A DNA stretch of 64,000 nt from Methanocaldococcus villosus KIN24-T80 (GTDB taxonomy: Archaea > AGJL01 > Methanococci > Methanococcales > Methanocaldococcaceae). Below the pieces are notes generated by a model. It ran no database searches and was not told the DNA's origin. It saw only the letters and a program-made list of their open reading frames with translations. This document shows positions 53,570 to 63,206 of the stretch, in pieces. Position numbers and translations under genes: made by a program. Every line of letters begins with the position of its first letter. Position 1 is the first letter of the stretch. Location of the stretch: the NCBI RefSeq assembly GCF_000371805.1, contig NZ_AQUK01000001.1, positions 1 through 64,000 of the forward strand, in the 5' to 3' direction.

Positions 53570-54001
53570 ATGATTGGGAAAATTTGGAATTATCTTTCAA
53601 AGCCTGAAGTAGTTCCAAGAATATTTGCATTGTTTTTAGCTATATTTTTATTATTTGGATTTTTTAATCATTACTACAAAATTCCTAATCAACTCTATCC
53701 AAAGCCTAAACCTCATTCTCAAATATTAAAAACTCCTTTAGCCCCATATGATAGAAACATTGTCAAAGCTCAATATCCAAACTATTTAAAAAACTTAGGA
53801 AAAATTACATCTTATCTTACTCCAATAGCTGAATTTATCAAAGATAAAACATATTTTTTTGGAACTACTATTGTTTCTACCCCAGGAGGGATTTTAGATG
53901 AAATATTATATTATACCAGAGGTATGGATACAGTTTTAGAAAGTACTGTTCTATTAATATCATTTATGATATTCTCATGGATGTTTTTCCATAGGAGGTG
54001 A
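53570..54001 (+). CDS. ehaF: Energy-converting hydrogenase A subunit F
   Basis: 143 aa: one N-terminal span ([19 protein letters not shown]), a soluble stretch with [20 protein letters not shown], and a C-terminal span ([19 protein letters not shown]). Two anchors around an external loop are typical of the family. Start 2 nt after ehaE; overlaps ehaG by 4 bp. Confidence 0.83.
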   Translation: MIGKIWNYLSKPEVVPRIFALFLAIFLLFGFFNHYYKIPNQLYPKPKPHSQILKTPLAPYDRNIVKAQYPNYLKNLGKITSYLTPIAEFIKDKTYFFGTTIVSTPGGILDEILYYTRGMDTVLESTVLLISFMIFSWMFFHRR

Positions 54002-54666
54002 TTAATATCTTCAGTTTAACTATCTTAATAGCTTTAATTATTGGTTTTCTTTCACTGTTAGCTATTTATTTTCAAAAAGATGATTTACATGCATTCATAT
54101 TAACTGATATTGTTGAAAGTGCTATGCTTATTATATTAGCAGCAATATCAACAGACTTAGCTGAAGCTTTAATTTTACCAGGATTAGTTGTTAGTTTAGC
54201 AGAATTATTAGCTGTATCCCAAGTTTTATTAACAAGAAATTCTATATCTAAAAATAATAAAAAAGTAGATATTTTTGAAGAGTTTAGGCTACCTTTACAA
54301 GATAAAATTTTAAAATATGATGTGGAAATGGAAATATTAGAAACTGCTCCAAAGTTCTTTGCTATTATTTTAGTGATCTATGGAGCTATACTTTCTGGTT
54401 TTACTGGAGGAGCAGTAATGGCTTCTGGGTTATTATTTTATGCTATAACACAAAAGGCTATAGGAAAAGAGCTTATGAATATGTGGAAAGGAGTTACTGG
54501 ACTATCTGGGGTAGCATGGGCTTTGTGGATATTTGGATTCTTAGGCTTTTACATATTTCCAAAATACTGGTTAGCCTTCCTATTAATGGCTGGTTTAGGG
54601 TTAGTTATAAAAGTAGGTTATAAATTAGGGCTAATTGGATATGTGAGAGGGGAATTAGATGATTGA
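53998..54666 (+). CDS. ehaG: Energy-converting hydrogenase A subunit G
   Basis: 222 aa, about six spans. It includes [20 protein letters not shown] and the MnhB/MbhD-like [17 protein letters not shown]. The start is written as GTG 53998, but GGTGA covers that codon, and the codon 5 nt beyond the site is ATC, so the true start is not certain. Overlaps ehaF by 4 bp and ehaH by 8 bp. Confidence 0.82.
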   Translation: MINIFSLTILIALIIGFLSLLAIYFQKDDLHAFILTDIVESAMLIILAAISTDLAEALILPGLVVSLAELLAVSQVLLTRNSISKNNKKVDIFEEFRLPLQDKILKYDVEMEILETAPKFFAIILVIYGAILSGFTGGAVMASGLLFYAITQKAIGKELMNMWKGVTGLSGVAWALWIFGFLGFYIFPKYWLAFLLMAGLGLVIKVGYKLGLIGYVRGELDD

Positions 54667-55312
54667 ATTACTTGGAAACATCTATGCACTAGTTCCATTT
54701 GGAGATATTATATTTTTATTCTCAGATTTTTCCATAATTGGGTTTATTATTGCAATAGTCTTTACTATAATAGTCTATTTAACAAAGCCAGAAAAGCAGC
54801 TGGAAATTCAAAAATTTGGAGAGGATGTGTTAGTAAAAATACCCTTAGAAGAGTTGAAGATAAGAAGATTTATGGCAATAGCTTGTGGGATTGCTACAGC
54901 TGGGGCTATGCTAACATATGATTTATTTGACTTCTGCCTATTCTTAGCACTGATTGGGATAACAAATATTGGGATTGTCTCTGCAGTGAAGAAAGAACAT
55001 GTTTTAAATGCAGCCTATCAATATGGATTAATAGCTATAATCTCATCATTACCACTTTTTGCATCAGCAGGTTTAGTATTAGCAAAAACAGGTACTCTTT
55101 CACTATTAGAACTAAATAAAATAAATACTAACCTAATTTATGAAAAAATTTTATTCTCTATTGGAGTAGCTGGAGAGACTGGAGTGGCTCCCTTTTATGC
55201 TGCAAAAGCAGAGATGTTTAGAGCTCCAGGGGCACCATATATATTAATGATTCATTTATCATCATTACTATTAATTCTTAGAAGTGTTGAAATTTTATTA
55301 TCTATAAGGTGA
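54659..55312 (+). CDS. ehaH: Energy-converting hydrogenase A subunit H (ion-pump-like)
   Basis: 217 aa with about six spans, related to the short antiporter-like NuoL/N proteins: [20 protein letters not shown], then [21 protein letters not shown], the latter close to the conserved loop of proton-translocating subunits. It probably carries the ion path with ehaJ. Overlaps ehaG. Confidence 0.85.
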   Translation: MIELLGNIYALVPFGDIIFLFSDFSIIGFIIAIVFTIIVYLTKPEKQLEIQKFGEDVLVKIPLEELKIRRFMAIACGIATAGAMLTYDLFDFCLFLALIGITNIGIVSAVKKEHVLNAAYQYGLIAIISSLPLFASAGLVLAKTGTLSLLELNKINTNLIYEKILFSIGVAGETGVAPFYAAKAEMFRAPGAPYILMIHLSSLLLILRSVEILLSIR

Positions 55313-55318
55313 TATTAA

Positions 55319-55519
55319 ATGGATACTGAAAGAAAGTATGGGTTATGTTTATTAATAATTGGAATATTATCAGCTTTTGGTATGGTTATAACAAGTGGAT
55401 GGTTATGCTATATCTTATATTCAATCTCCCTACCTTCTATCCTATATGGAGTGGGATCATTTTTAATACCAAAAACTAGAAGAAAATACCCAGGTAATTT
55501 ACCATTTAGGGGGATATAA
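55319..55519 (+). CDS. ehaI: Energy-converting hydrogenase A subunit I
   Basis: 66 aa with two spans (CLLIIGILSAFGMVITSGWL, YILYSISLPSILYGVGSFLI) and a basic tail. GGTGATATTAA precedes ATG 55319. Its stop overlaps the ehaJ ATG. Function within the complex unknown. Confidence 0.82.
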   Translation: MDTERKYGLCLLIIGILSAFGMVITSGWLCYILYSISLPSILYGVGSFLIPKTRRKYPGNLPFRGI

Positions 55520-56385
55520 TGGACATGTCAATAATATATATATTAAACCTTACATTTCATGCATTTTTAGTAGGTTCTCTCCTTCTAGGCTTTCATAGAA
55601 AGCTCATAGCAAGAATTCAAGGAAGACCAGGACCTCCTGTTATACAGTATTTATTACATACAATAAAGTTCTACTTTAAAGAAATAACATTTCCAATAAC
55701 AGCTGGAAATCCATTATATATATTCATCCCATTATTTGATCTTTCAATTTGGTTAATAGCTTTAATAATAGCTGTTGTATTGAAATCATCCCTATTAATA
55801 TTAATAGGCATATACATCTTACAAAAAATAGTAGAACACGGTTGTGGATTATCTTCTGGATCACCATATGGAAAGATGGGAGGGGTTAGAAGTGTATTTT
55901 CAGCAGCTGCAGAGGTTCCTTTATTCTCTGCTGTAGCTGTTGTATATTTAGCTGTGAAATCAACATTAATTTCAGACATTATAGCATATCAACAAACCAA
56001 TGGAGCATTGATCTTTAAACTCCCAATTGCAGCATTTGCTTTCTTTATACTTTTAGCATCAAAATCACCATACAGTCCATTTGGTATTGTTAAAGGGAAG
56101 GATATAGTTAGTGGATACATGACAGAGCACTATGGTTTGTTAGCATCTATAATTTATATAGCTGAATCAATATCCTACTATGTTCTATTATGGTTATTTA
56201 TAACAGTATTTTTAGGAATAACAGGAATAATTCCTACACTTGCAGCTATGGTAGTATTAACAATAATATTATCATTTATATCAGCACTAACCCCATTACT
56301 TGCCCCACATCATTCAGTTATGCTACAGATGAGTATAGCAGGGCTGGTGCTGATAGATGTTATATATAGATTATTGGCATATTAA
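55519..56385 (+). CDS. ehaJ: Energy-converting hydrogenase A subunit J (NuoH-like)
   Basis: 288 aa, about eight spans, homologous to NuoH/HycD: RKLIARIQGRPGPPVIQYLL is the hallmark, with the charged loop after it (FYFKEITFPITAGNP) and KSPYSPFGIVKGKDIVSGYM. NuoH-type subunits link the electron-carrying arm to the ion pump. ehaK onward, including the large and small hydrogenase subunits, do not follow; ftsY starts 11 nt later. Confidence 0.92.
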   Translation: MDMSIIYILNLTFHAFLVGSLLLGFHRKLIARIQGRPGPPVIQYLLHTIKFYFKEITFPITAGNPLYIFIPLFDLSIWLIALIIAVVLKSSLLILIGIYILQKIVEHGCGLSSGSPYGKMGGVRSVFSAAAEVPLFSAVAVVYLAVKSTLISDIIAYQQTNGALIFKLPIAAFAFFILLASKSPYSPFGIVKGKDIVSGYMTEHYGLLASIIYIAESISYYVLLWLFITVFLGITGIIPTLAAMVVLTIILSFISALTPLLAPHHSVMLQMSIAGLVLIDVIYRLLAY

Positions 56386-56396
56386 GGTGATTTTAA

Positions 56397-57458
56397 TTGT
56401 TTGGTAAGTTAAAAGAGAAACTGTTCAATGCTGTTTCAAAGATATCTGAAAAGATCTATAAAAAGGGAGAAGAATCAGAAGAAGAAATTAAGAAAGAAGA
56501 AAAAAAAGAAAATATTAGTTTTTTTGATAAATTCAAGATAACAAGAGAGATTAAAAGAGTGATAAAAAAAGAAATAGTTATTGTTGAAGAAGATATAGAA
56601 GATATTTTAGAAGAGCTAAGGATTGAATTGTTAGAGGCAGATGTAGCATATGATGTTGTTGAAAAACTTATAGAGAATATAAAAAATGAGCTTATAGGTA
56701 AAAAAATAACTCCAGAAGATAATATAGAAGAGATTACATTGATGGCTATAAAGAATGCAATAAAAAATATCCTCTCTCAAAAGAAAATAGATATTTATAA
56801 AATAATAGAAGAGAATAGAAAAAAAGGAAAACCTACTGTAATAGTCTTTGTAGGTATAAATGGAACTGGGAAAACTACTACTATAGCTAAGTTAGCATAT
56901 AAACTAAAAAATAAAGGATATTCTGTAGTTTTAGCTGCAGGAGATACTTTTAGAGCTGGTGCTATTGAGCAACTAGAAAAACATGGTAAAAATATTGGTG
57001 TTAGAGTTATTAAGCACAAACATGGTGCTGATGCTGCAGCTGTTATTTATGATGCTATTGAGCATGCAAAAGCTAAAAAAATAGATGTAGTTTTAGCTGA
57101 TACTGCTGGAAGACAGGCTACAAATATTAATTTAATGGATGAAATGAAAAAGATTGTTAGGGTAACAAAACCAGATTTGGTTATATTTGTTGGTGATGCA
57201 CTTACAGGTAATGATGCTATCTATCAAGCTGAGGAGTTTGATAAAGCTGTTGGGATAGATGGAGTAATTTTAACTAAAGTAGATGCTGATGCTAAAGGAG
57301 GGGCTGCACTATCCATAGGTTATGCTATAGGAAAGCCTATATTATTCTTAGGTGTTGGGCAAAGATATGAAGATCTTATTGAATTTGATCCTGAATGGTT
57401 TGTTAAAAAACTATTTGGTGAAGAGGAAATAAGATTCTCAACAGAAAGGGAGTTTTAA
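56397..57458 (+). CDS. ftsY: Signal recognition particle receptor FtsY
   Basis: 353 aa. Start TTG 56397, fixed by GGTGATTTTAA. The acidic N-terminal region with [12 protein letters not shown] and many Glu/Lys residues replaces the membrane-binding A domain. The GTPase has [38 protein letters not shown] and [14 protein letters not shown]. It docks SRP-ribosome complexes at the membrane. It lies 11 nt after ehaJ and 2 nt before the 4-hydroxybenzoate synthase-like gene, so it may be read from the eha promoter. Confidence 0.96.
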   Translation: MFGKLKEKLFNAVSKISEKIYKKGEESEEEIKKEEKKENISFFDKFKITREIKRVIKKEIVIVEEDIEDILEELRIELLEADVAYDVVEKLIENIKNELIGKKITPEDNIEEITLMAIKNAIKNILSQKKIDIYKIIEENRKKGKPTVIVFVGINGTGKTTTIAKLAYKLKNKGYSVVLAAGDTFRAGAIEQLEKHGKNIGVRVIKHKHGADAAAVIYDAIEHAKAKKIDVVLADTAGRQATNINLMDEMKKIVRVTKPDLVIFVGDALTGNDAIYQAEEFDKAVGIDGVILTKVDADAKGGAALSIGYAIGKPILFLGVGQRYEDLIEFDPEWFVKKLFGEEEIRFSTEREF

Positions 57459-57460
57459 CT

Positions 57461-57955
57461 ATGAAGATATATGAGAAAATTTCTGAGCTGAATAAGAAAT
57501 TTCCACTTCTAAATGAAGAAAAAATTCTTTTAGGAACTGATGGAAGTGTTACTAATATATTAGAAATACTATTTGAAGGAGAATGTGTAGTTAAAACTCT
57601 CTCTCAAAAAGTTATTAATAATGTAAATTATAGAGAAGTTATTTTAAGTGTTAAAGAACCTTTAGTATATGCAGTTTCAAAAACACCTTTTAAAAATATT
57701 GAATATGGGTTAAGAGAAGAGATTAAAAGAGATTTGTTATCTGCAGATATCCCAATAGGGAAAATATTAAGGAAATATAACTTAGAAACCAGAAGGGAGA
57801 TAATTAACATAGATATAGCTAAATTAGATAACAGGTTAAAAACTCTATTAAATACTGAGTATGATGAGTTACCAAAAAGGACTTATCATATTATTTACAA
57901 GAATAGAATATTAATGATAATAACTGAAATCTTTGCTATTAGGGGAAAATTATGA
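57461..57955 (+). CDS. Chorismate lyase-like 4-hydroxybenzoate synthase (DUF98)
   Basis: 164 aa, UbiC-like fold. LLGTDGSVTNILEILFEGE, the Arg of VNYREVILSV, the Pro-Ile-Gly of LSADIPIGKILRKYN and the Glu near the end (ITEIFAIRG) match the chorismate-lyase family. In M. jannaschii a related protein makes 4-hydroxybenzoate, the aryl precursor of methanopterin. It is coupled to ftsY (2-nt gap) and to the radical SAM gene (ATGA overlap). Confidence 0.83.
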   Translation: MKIYEKISELNKKFPLLNEEKILLGTDGSVTNILEILFEGECVVKTLSQKVINNVNYREVILSVKEPLVYAVSKTPFKNIEYGLREEIKRDLLSADIPIGKILRKYNLETRREIINIDIAKLDNRLKTLLNTEYDELPKRTYHIIYKNRILMIITEIFAIRGKL

Positions 57956-58944
57956 AAGAGGCCATGTTCTATAAAAATATTAATGGAGATGTTATCTGCC
58001 TACTATGCCCAAGACACTGTGTTATAAAAGAAGGAAAGAGAGGGTTTTGTTATAATAGGGAAAATATTAATGGAAAACTTTATGCTGTAGGCTATGGAAA
58101 AGTATGCTCACTAGCAATAGATCCTATTGAAAAAAAGCCATTATATCACTTTTATCCAGGTTCAAAAGTTTTGTCATTAGCTATTGGTGGGTGTAATTTT
58201 AGATGCTTACACTGTCAAAATTGGACAATATCCCAAGTACCTCCAGATAAAACAGTTTATAGAGAGATGTCTCCTGAAGATGTAATAGAAATAGCATTAG
58301 AATACAATTTGCCTGGATTATCTTACACTTACACAGAACCAACAGTCTTTTATGAATTTATGTATGATTGCTCAATTTTAGCTAAGAAATATGGACTTTT
58401 TAATACAATGGTTACTAATGGATACATAGAAAAAGAGCCATTAAAAGCTCTACCTATAGATGCTATGAACATTGATATAAAAGGCAATGAGAGGTTTTAT
58501 AAAGAAGTTTGTAAAGCTGAATTAGAGCCTGTATTGAAAACCTGTGTGTTAGCAAAAAAATTAAATATTTGGGTTGAGATAACTAACTTAATTATTCCTG
58601 GATACAATGACAGTGAAGATGATATATTATTTATAATAGAGTTTGTTAGAGATAAATTGGGAAGAGAGACACCATTACATTTTTCAAGGTTTCATCCTGA
58701 CTATAAGCTAACTAATGTTCCACCAACTCCAATAGAAACATTAATAAAAGCAAGAGAGTTGGCATTGGAGGAAGGGTTAAAATATGTTTATATTGGAAAT
58801 GTTCCAGGTTTGGGAGAGAACACTTACTGTCCAAATTGTGGAGCTCTACTAATTGAGAGAAGTCTTTTCTCTGTTAGATTTGTAAATTTAGAAGGGGATA
58901 GATGTTCTGTTTGTGGGGAGAAAATAGATATAATAACGCGATGA
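57952..58944 (+). CDS. AmmeMemoRadiSam-system radical SAM enzyme
   Basis: 330 aa of the pyruvate-formate-lyase-activase-like family. N-terminal CLLCPRHCVIKEGKRGFC gives extra cysteines. The SAM cluster is CNFRCLHC (GGCNFRCLHCQNWTISQ). A zinc-type tail CPNCGALLIERS and CSVCGEKID ends the protein. The family occurs with AMMECR1 and Memo, a set of unknown function; AMMECR1 is next (59016), Memo is absent here. The stop at 58942-58944 lies in the C box of a C/D RNA. Confidence 0.9.
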   Translation: MKEAMFYKNINGDVICLLCPRHCVIKEGKRGFCYNRENINGKLYAVGYGKVCSLAIDPIEKKPLYHFYPGSKVLSLAIGGCNFRCLHCQNWTISQVPPDKTVYREMSPEDVIEIALEYNLPGLSYTYTEPTVFYEFMYDCSILAKKYGLFNTMVTNGYIEKEPLKALPIDAMNIDIKGNERFYKEVCKAELEPVLKTCVLAKKLNIWVEITNLIIPGYNDSEDDILFIIEFVRDKLGRETPLHFSRFHPDYKLTNVPPTPIETLIKARELALEEGLKYVYIGNVPGLGENTYCPNCGALLIERSLFSVRFVNLEGDRCSVCGEKIDIITR

Positions 58945-58995
58945 TGAGTGCTGACTTCTCTGAATTATGATGAAGCTCGGGACAGCTGAGCGTTA
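58934..58995 (+). ncRNA. C/D-box guide RNA overlapping a stop codon
   Basis: Boxes read directly: C ATGATGA (58941-58947), 12-nt guide (58948-58959), D' CTGA (58960-58963), 3-nt spacer, C' ATGATGA (58967-58973), 12-nt guide AGCTCGGGACAG (58974-58985), D CTGA (58986-58989). The ends pair, TAACGC (58934-58939) with GCGTTA (58990-58995). This is the exact archaeal C/D sRNA plan for 2'-O-methylation with L7Ae, Nop5 and fibrillarin. It begins within the radical SAM gene's last codons, so it is probably cut from, or read apart from, that mRNA. Targets not identified. Confidence 0.93.
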
Positions 58996-59015
58996 TCATT
59001 TCTTTGGTGATGATA

Positions 59016-59621
59016 ATGAGATTATTAACATTAGAAGAAGGAAAATTTGCTGTTAAATTTGCTAGATTTGTTATAGAAAATTTTTTAAAAGGATATGATA
59101 TAGAAATTGAAAATTATCCTGAAGTTTTTAATGAAAAGAGAGGATGTTTCTGTACATTACACACTTATCCAGATAGAGAGCTGAGAGGTTGTATTGGAAT
59201 TCCTGAACCAATAATGCCATTAATAGAAGCTCTAAAAGAAGCAGCAATAAGCTCAGCTACAAGAGACCCAAGATTTCCACCAGTAAGTTTAGAAGAAATG
59301 GACAATATAGTTATAGAGATATCTATATTAACCCCACCAGAATTGATAGAAGTTAGCCATCCTAGGGAATATCTTCAAAAAATAAAAATTGGTAGGGATG
59401 GTTTGATAATAAGATTTGGCCCATATTCAGGTTTATTACTACCACAAGTGCCTGTAGAGTATGGATGGGATGTTGAAGAGTTTTTAGCAAATCTCTGTCT
59501 AAAAGCAGGATTACCTCCAGATATGTGGTTAGATGAAAATGTTAAAATATACAAATTTCAAGCACAGATATTTGAAGAAGTTGAACCTAGAGGAGAGGTT
59601 ATAGAAAAAATATTATATTAA
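59016..59621 (+). CDS. AMMECR1-domain protein
   Basis: 201 aa from ATG 59016 (GGTGATGATA, site directly upstream). The family motif [20 protein letters not shown] and the preceding [12 protein letters not shown] are clear, then [22 protein letters not shown]1 proteins are of unknown activity; the partners are Memo and a radical SAM enzyme, the latter just upstream. The C/D RNA lies between these two genes. The 3' end overlaps the convergent marker-3 gene by 4 bp. Confidence 0.92.
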   Translation: MRLLTLEEGKFAVKFARFVIENFLKGYDIEIENYPEVFNEKRGCFCTLHTYPDRELRGCIGIPEPIMPLIEALKEAAISSATRDPRFPPVSLEEMDNIVIEISILTPPELIEVSHPREYLQKIKIGRDGLIIRFGPYSGLLLPQVPVEYGWDVEEFLANLCLKAGLPPDMWLDENVKIYKFQAQIFEEVEPRGEVIEKILY

Positions 59622-61102
59622 ATTTTTCTTAAAAAATAAACTTCATCATTCATTTTAACTTTTTTTAGATGTTCAACATTTTCTATAACTTTCCCTACAA
59701 TATTTGTTTTATCAAACCCTTCTCCTGTAGGGCCGTATTTATCATTCTCCTCTAACCTTATCCCTATCATCCCCTTATATCTACTAACCATGTTAGATAT
59801 TCCAATACTATTAGCCTCTACCTTATCTTTTGGTGTGTTCTCTGGTAAAAGACCTTTTGCATACTCCTGTAAACCTTTAAACATTATAACGTCCTTATGC
59901 TTAAAATACACTTTTAGCTTACCAACTCTCTTTGTAGTTAATCCTGAAACCTTTCTAAAATACCATGTTGATATAGGAGCTTTATCTTCATAGAGTTCAA
60001 TAGATATTATTTTTTTATCATCAATAGCCTTTAACTTAACTTTTTTTTCTTTTAATACATCCAAGGTATATTCTGGCTGCTGATCAACCACTATTCCCTT
60101 TCCTTCAACTTCAATATCAATATCGTATTTATTAAACATTTCTTCAGCTTTATTTACATCCATTCCTATAGCACAAAGTCTTTCAGGGATTGTTTTAACT
60201 GTTAAAAATCCAGAATTTGAAAAGTTTATTAATTCAAATCCCTCTTTAACTCTTCCAACTACTGTATGTGATGGAGATGATGTCCTACTCTCTTTGTATA
60301 TATACACTTTCCCTTCACCAACACCAAAGTTTCTAACTGTTATAACCCCTCTATCTCTATCTTTTAATTCACTCTCCTCTATTTTTAATGTTTGCAATCT
60401 ACAATCAGCTATATATGTGTTTGTATATTCTGATATTTCAAATATATTATCTTCCATTAGAGCTAAACAGTGTTCAACAGCTGAAGGCTTTCCATCAAAT
60501 TCTGCTATAAAGTAGCTATATATCTTCCATCCATCTTCAAGTTTTATATTTAAATCATTTGTTACTACATAATCTACACTTTCTTTCTCTTCAGTTATAG
60601 GTTCAATATCAATAATTCTGTCATTTAGTTTTAATCTATCAATAACCCATTTTCCTCCAACAACTCTACCAATCTTTGGATTCTTCAATCCATATATACC
60701 TTCAGTCTTTTTCTTAATAAAAACTAAGTGTCCTTCTTCAACATCAAAACCTGACAAGCTTAAAAGAACATCCCACTTATTGAATTTTTGGCTCTCTGTA
60801 GATATTGGAAGATCTATCCTCACAGATCCAAATGCCACATCAACCCCACTAACCCACTTAAGTTTTTTTGCAAAACTTTTATAATTGTTTAAGAAAAATT
60901 CAGCAGCCTCATTATTCTCTGTTATGGCTATTGTTATATTCCCTTTTGTAGTTTTTATTAAAAACTTTCTTGTAGTCTCAGCAGATTTCTTTATCCCTTT
61001 TATTATTACAATATTTGCTCCATCTTTGTAAAATTCATCTTTAATCACATCTTTTAGAAATTCTCCTTCTTTTTCTTTTCCATTAACTATAACTTTTGCC
61101 AT
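59618..61102 (-). CDS. Methanogenesis marker 3 protein (UPF0288, cyclophilin-like part)
   Basis: 494 aa from ATG 61102 (GTGATATTT upstream). It is found in nearly all methanogens and is of unknown function. The first 80 residues are ubiquitin-like in look ([19 protein letters not shown]). GFGR-free mid-region follows; [19 protein letters not shown]-like [18 protein letters not shown] and [20 protein letters not shown] lie near the C-terminus, where a cyclophilin-type fold has been proposed, ending [20 protein letters not shown]. In M. jannaschii it is near the 4-hydroxybenzoate synthase/AMMECR1 group, as here. Confidence 0.85.
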   Translation of the reverse strand: MAKVIVNGKEKEGEFLKDVIKDEFYKDGANIVIIKGIKKSAETTRKFLIKTTKGNITIAITENNEAAEFFLNNYKSFAKKLKWVSGVDVAFGSVRIDLPISTESQKFNKWDVLLSLSGFDVEEGHLVFIKKKTEGIYGLKNPKIGRVVGGKWVIDRLKLNDRIIDIEPITEEKESVDYVVTNDLNIKLEDGWKIYSYFIAEFDGKPSAVEHCLALMEDNIFEISEYTNTYIADCRLQTLKIEESELKDRDRGVITVRNFGVGEGKVYIYKESRTSSPSHTVVGRVKEGFELINFSNSGFLTVKTIPERLCAIGMDVNKAEEMFNKYDIDIEVEGKGIVVDQQPEYTLDVLKEKKVKLKAIDDKKIISIELYEDKAPISTWYFRKVSGLTTKRVGKLKVYFKHKDVIMFKGLQEYAKGLLPENTPKDKVEANSIGISNMVSRYKGMIGIRLEENDKYGPTGEGFDKTNIVGKVIENVEHLKKVKMNDEVYFLRKI

Positions 61103-61209
61103 AAATATCACTTTAATTTAGAGAGTTTTAAATATGACTTTTAGTCCTTCTGATATATAAAAATTATAAACTTTGTAAATTAAATATTTAAATTTATTAA
61201 AAAAATAGA

Positions 61210-61965
61210 TTATTCTTTCTTTTTAATAATTATCTCATTTATTAACTTAGCATTAGGAATAATAACTTCCTCTCCTTCAGGAGTTTCCAATTTTGTATAA
61301 GTTAAGTGCATCTCCTTTACCCTTCCAATAACACTACCTACTTTTATATTATTATTAACCTTCATTATCTTATTCCAAAACAACAAAACTCCTGATAAGA
61401 AGTGTGAGAATATATCCTTTAAAGCCAAAGCAAATCCTAACCCAAATATAGCAATTAACAGTAATAATATTGAAATATCAAACCCTACAGAATCTAGAGC
61501 TATTAATAAACCAATTATACAAATTGTAATTGTTGTTAAGTTTTTAAACAGTTTTGATTGATTTTCATCTAATCCTTCATAAATTTCCTTTTTTATATAT
61601 GGTAAGATATAATGCTCTAAACTTCCTTCACCTATCTTAGCAACAAACCATGTTATAGCTAATATAACAACAAATTTAACAAAATTTCCTATGGCTAATG
61701 TTATTATATATGGAAGAGGTAAAAAAGATAGACCAAAATAGATAGCATAAACAATAATAATTATTTTTATAGGAGATTCAATAGCTTCTATTATTATATC
61801 ATCAATCTTTGTTTCAGTTTTTTCTGCCCATTTTCTTAAGTATTTTTTAAACATTGAGCTAACAATAGAAGCTAAGATAAAGCCAAGAACAATAATAACA
61901 ATACATATTATTAATCCAATAGCTAAATTCACCAATATATTTAAGTAATAGCCCATATCTACCAT
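61210..61965 (-). CDS. Small MscS-type mechanosensitive channel
   Basis: 251 aa from ATG 61965 (GGTGATAATCA). It has about four spans. The pore helix region has LIAIFGLGFALALKDIFSHFLSGVLL, typical of MscS TM3. The beta domain follows: VGSVIGRVKEMHLTYTKLET and VIIPNAKLINEII. The protein ends there, without the C-terminal alpha/beta cage half, so it is shorter than E. coli MscS (286 aa) and than the long archaeal channels. It releases solutes under osmotic shock by family. It stands alone on the minus strand. Confidence 0.88.
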   Translation of the reverse strand: MVDMGYYLNILVNLAIGLIICIVIIVLGFILASIVSSMFKKYLRKWAEKTETKIDDIIIEAIESPIKIIIIVYAIYFGLSFLPLPYIITLAIGNFVKFVVILAITWFVAKIGEGSLEHYILPYIKKEIYEGLDENQSKLFKNLTTITICIIGLLIALDSVGFDISILLLLIAIFGLGFALALKDIFSHFLSGVLLFWNKIMKVNNNIKVGSVIGRVKEMHLTYTKLETPEGEEVIIPNAKLINEIIIKKKE

Positions 61966-61992
61966 TGATTATCACCTTTAAAATTATTATTT

Positions 61993-62050
61993 GGCGTCAG
62001 TTCGCCCATCAATCATCATCAATCAGCAGCTACTCCGATCATCATCCGCC
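61993..62050 (-). ncRNA. C/D-box guide RNA between mscS and sucC
   Basis: On the minus strand, from 62050: GGCGG, C box ATGATGA (62045-62039), 12-nt guide TCGGAGTAGCTG (62038-62027), D' CTGA (62026-62023), 3-nt spacer, C' ATGATGA (62019-62013), 12-nt guide TTGATGGGCGAA (62012-62001), D CTGA (62000-61997), then CGCC pairing with the 5' GGCG. The D guide would pair with UUCGCCCAUCAA, which from memory looks like the conserved 23S rRNA stretch before the A loop. A TATA-like run (TTTATATATAAT, about 62059-62070) is shared with sucC. It is 28 nt from the mscS start and antisense to nothing known. Confidence 0.92.
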
Positions 62051-62105
62051 ATAAGAAATTTATATATAATATTATTAGCCTAAGTTATATAAATAGGTGA
62101 GGGTA

Positions 62106-63191
62106 ATGAAACTGTATGAATATGAGGCAAAGAATCTCTTTAGATATTACAATATTCCAGTTCCAGAGAGTTTTTTAATTTATAAAGATGATAATTTAGA
62201 TCTTGTAGATATTGATAAAGAGGTTGTATTAAAGGCTCAAGTTCTTGTTGGGGGTAGAGGGAAAGCTGGAGGAATTCTTTTTGCAAAAAATAAAAAAGAA
62301 TTCATAGAAAAAGCTAAAGAGCTTTTTAATAAGGAAATAAAAGGTGAAAAAGTAGAAAAGATATTAGTTGAGGAAAAATTAAAAATAAAAAAGGAATATT
62401 ATGTATCAATAACAATTGATAGGGATGCTAAAAAGCCTGTTTTAATATTCTCCACCGAAGGAGGAGTAGATATTGAAGAAGTGGCAAAGAAAAATCCTGA
62501 AAAAATAATAAAATATCATATTGATGTTTTGAAACCTTTTTTACCATATAAAATTAGATGGATATTAGATGGAAAAATTCCTTCAGAAGAGTTAGCTATT
62601 GCCAACATAATTTATAACCTCTATCAATTATTCAAAGAAAAAGATGCTACTTTAGTTGAAATAAATCCATTAGTTATCACAGAAGATAATAAGATCTATG
62701 CTGCTGATGCTGTTGTTATATTAGATGATGATGCACATTATAGGCAGAATTTTGAAGCATTTGAAGAATCTAATAAAGAAAAATTGCCTTTTGCATATGT
62801 TGAATTAGATGGTGATATAACTGTTATAGGTAATGGAGCAGGATTAACTTTAGCTAGTATGGATATAATAAAAAATCTTGGTAGAGAACCTGCATGCTTC
62901 TTAGATATTGGAGGAGGTGCAGACACTGAAACTGTTAAATTAGCTCTAAAAAAAGTTCTTAGTAATAAAAAGGTTAAAGGGGTCTTTATTAATATTTTAG
63001 CAGGAATAACAAAGTGTGATGAAGTTGCTAAAGGTATAGTTGAAATTTTAAAGGAGCATCCAAATGTTAAATTTTCTGTAAGGATGATGGGAACTAATGA
63101 AGAACTTGGTAGAAAAATATTAGAGGAGAATAATATATACTATGAGACATCTATGGAAGAAGCTGCTAAGAAATTGATAGAGAATTTATAA
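62106..63191 (+). CDS. sucC: Succinyl-CoA synthetase beta subunit
   Basis: 361 aa from ATG 62106 (GGTGA plus 5 nt). ATP-grasp domain: VVLKAQVLVGGRGKAGGI, the acidic LVEINPLVITED. CoA-ligase domain: LDIGGGADTETVKLALKKVL and NILAGITKCDEVAKGIVEIL. It makes succinyl-CoA in the incomplete reductive or oxidative TCA branch of methanogens. The alpha subunit (sucD) does not follow. Promoter TATA at about 62057-62066 lies opposite the C/D RNA. Confidence 0.95.
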   Translation: MKLYEYEAKNLFRYYNIPVPESFLIYKDDNLDLVDIDKEVVLKAQVLVGGRGKAGGILFAKNKKEFIEKAKELFNKEIKGEKVEKILVEEKLKIKKEYYVSITIDRDAKKPVLIFSTEGGVDIEEVAKKNPEKIIKYHIDVLKPFLPYKIRWILDGKIPSEELAIANIIYNLYQLFKEKDATLVEINPLVITEDNKIYAADAVVILDDDAHYRQNFEAFEESNKEKLPFAYVELDGDITVIGNGAGLTLASMDIIKNLGREPACFLDIGGGADTETVKLALKKVLSNKKVKGVFINILAGITKCDEVAKGIVEILKEHPNVKFSVRMMGTNEELGRKILEENNIYYETSMEEAAKKLIENL

Positions 63192-63206
63192 ATTTGGTGA
63201 AATTTA

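Noticed and set aside
58945-59015. Small peptide gene between the radical SAM and AMMECR1 genes
   Set aside because: The interval is fully explained by the C/D RNA boxes, guides and closing stem, followed by the AMMECR1 ribosome-binding site.
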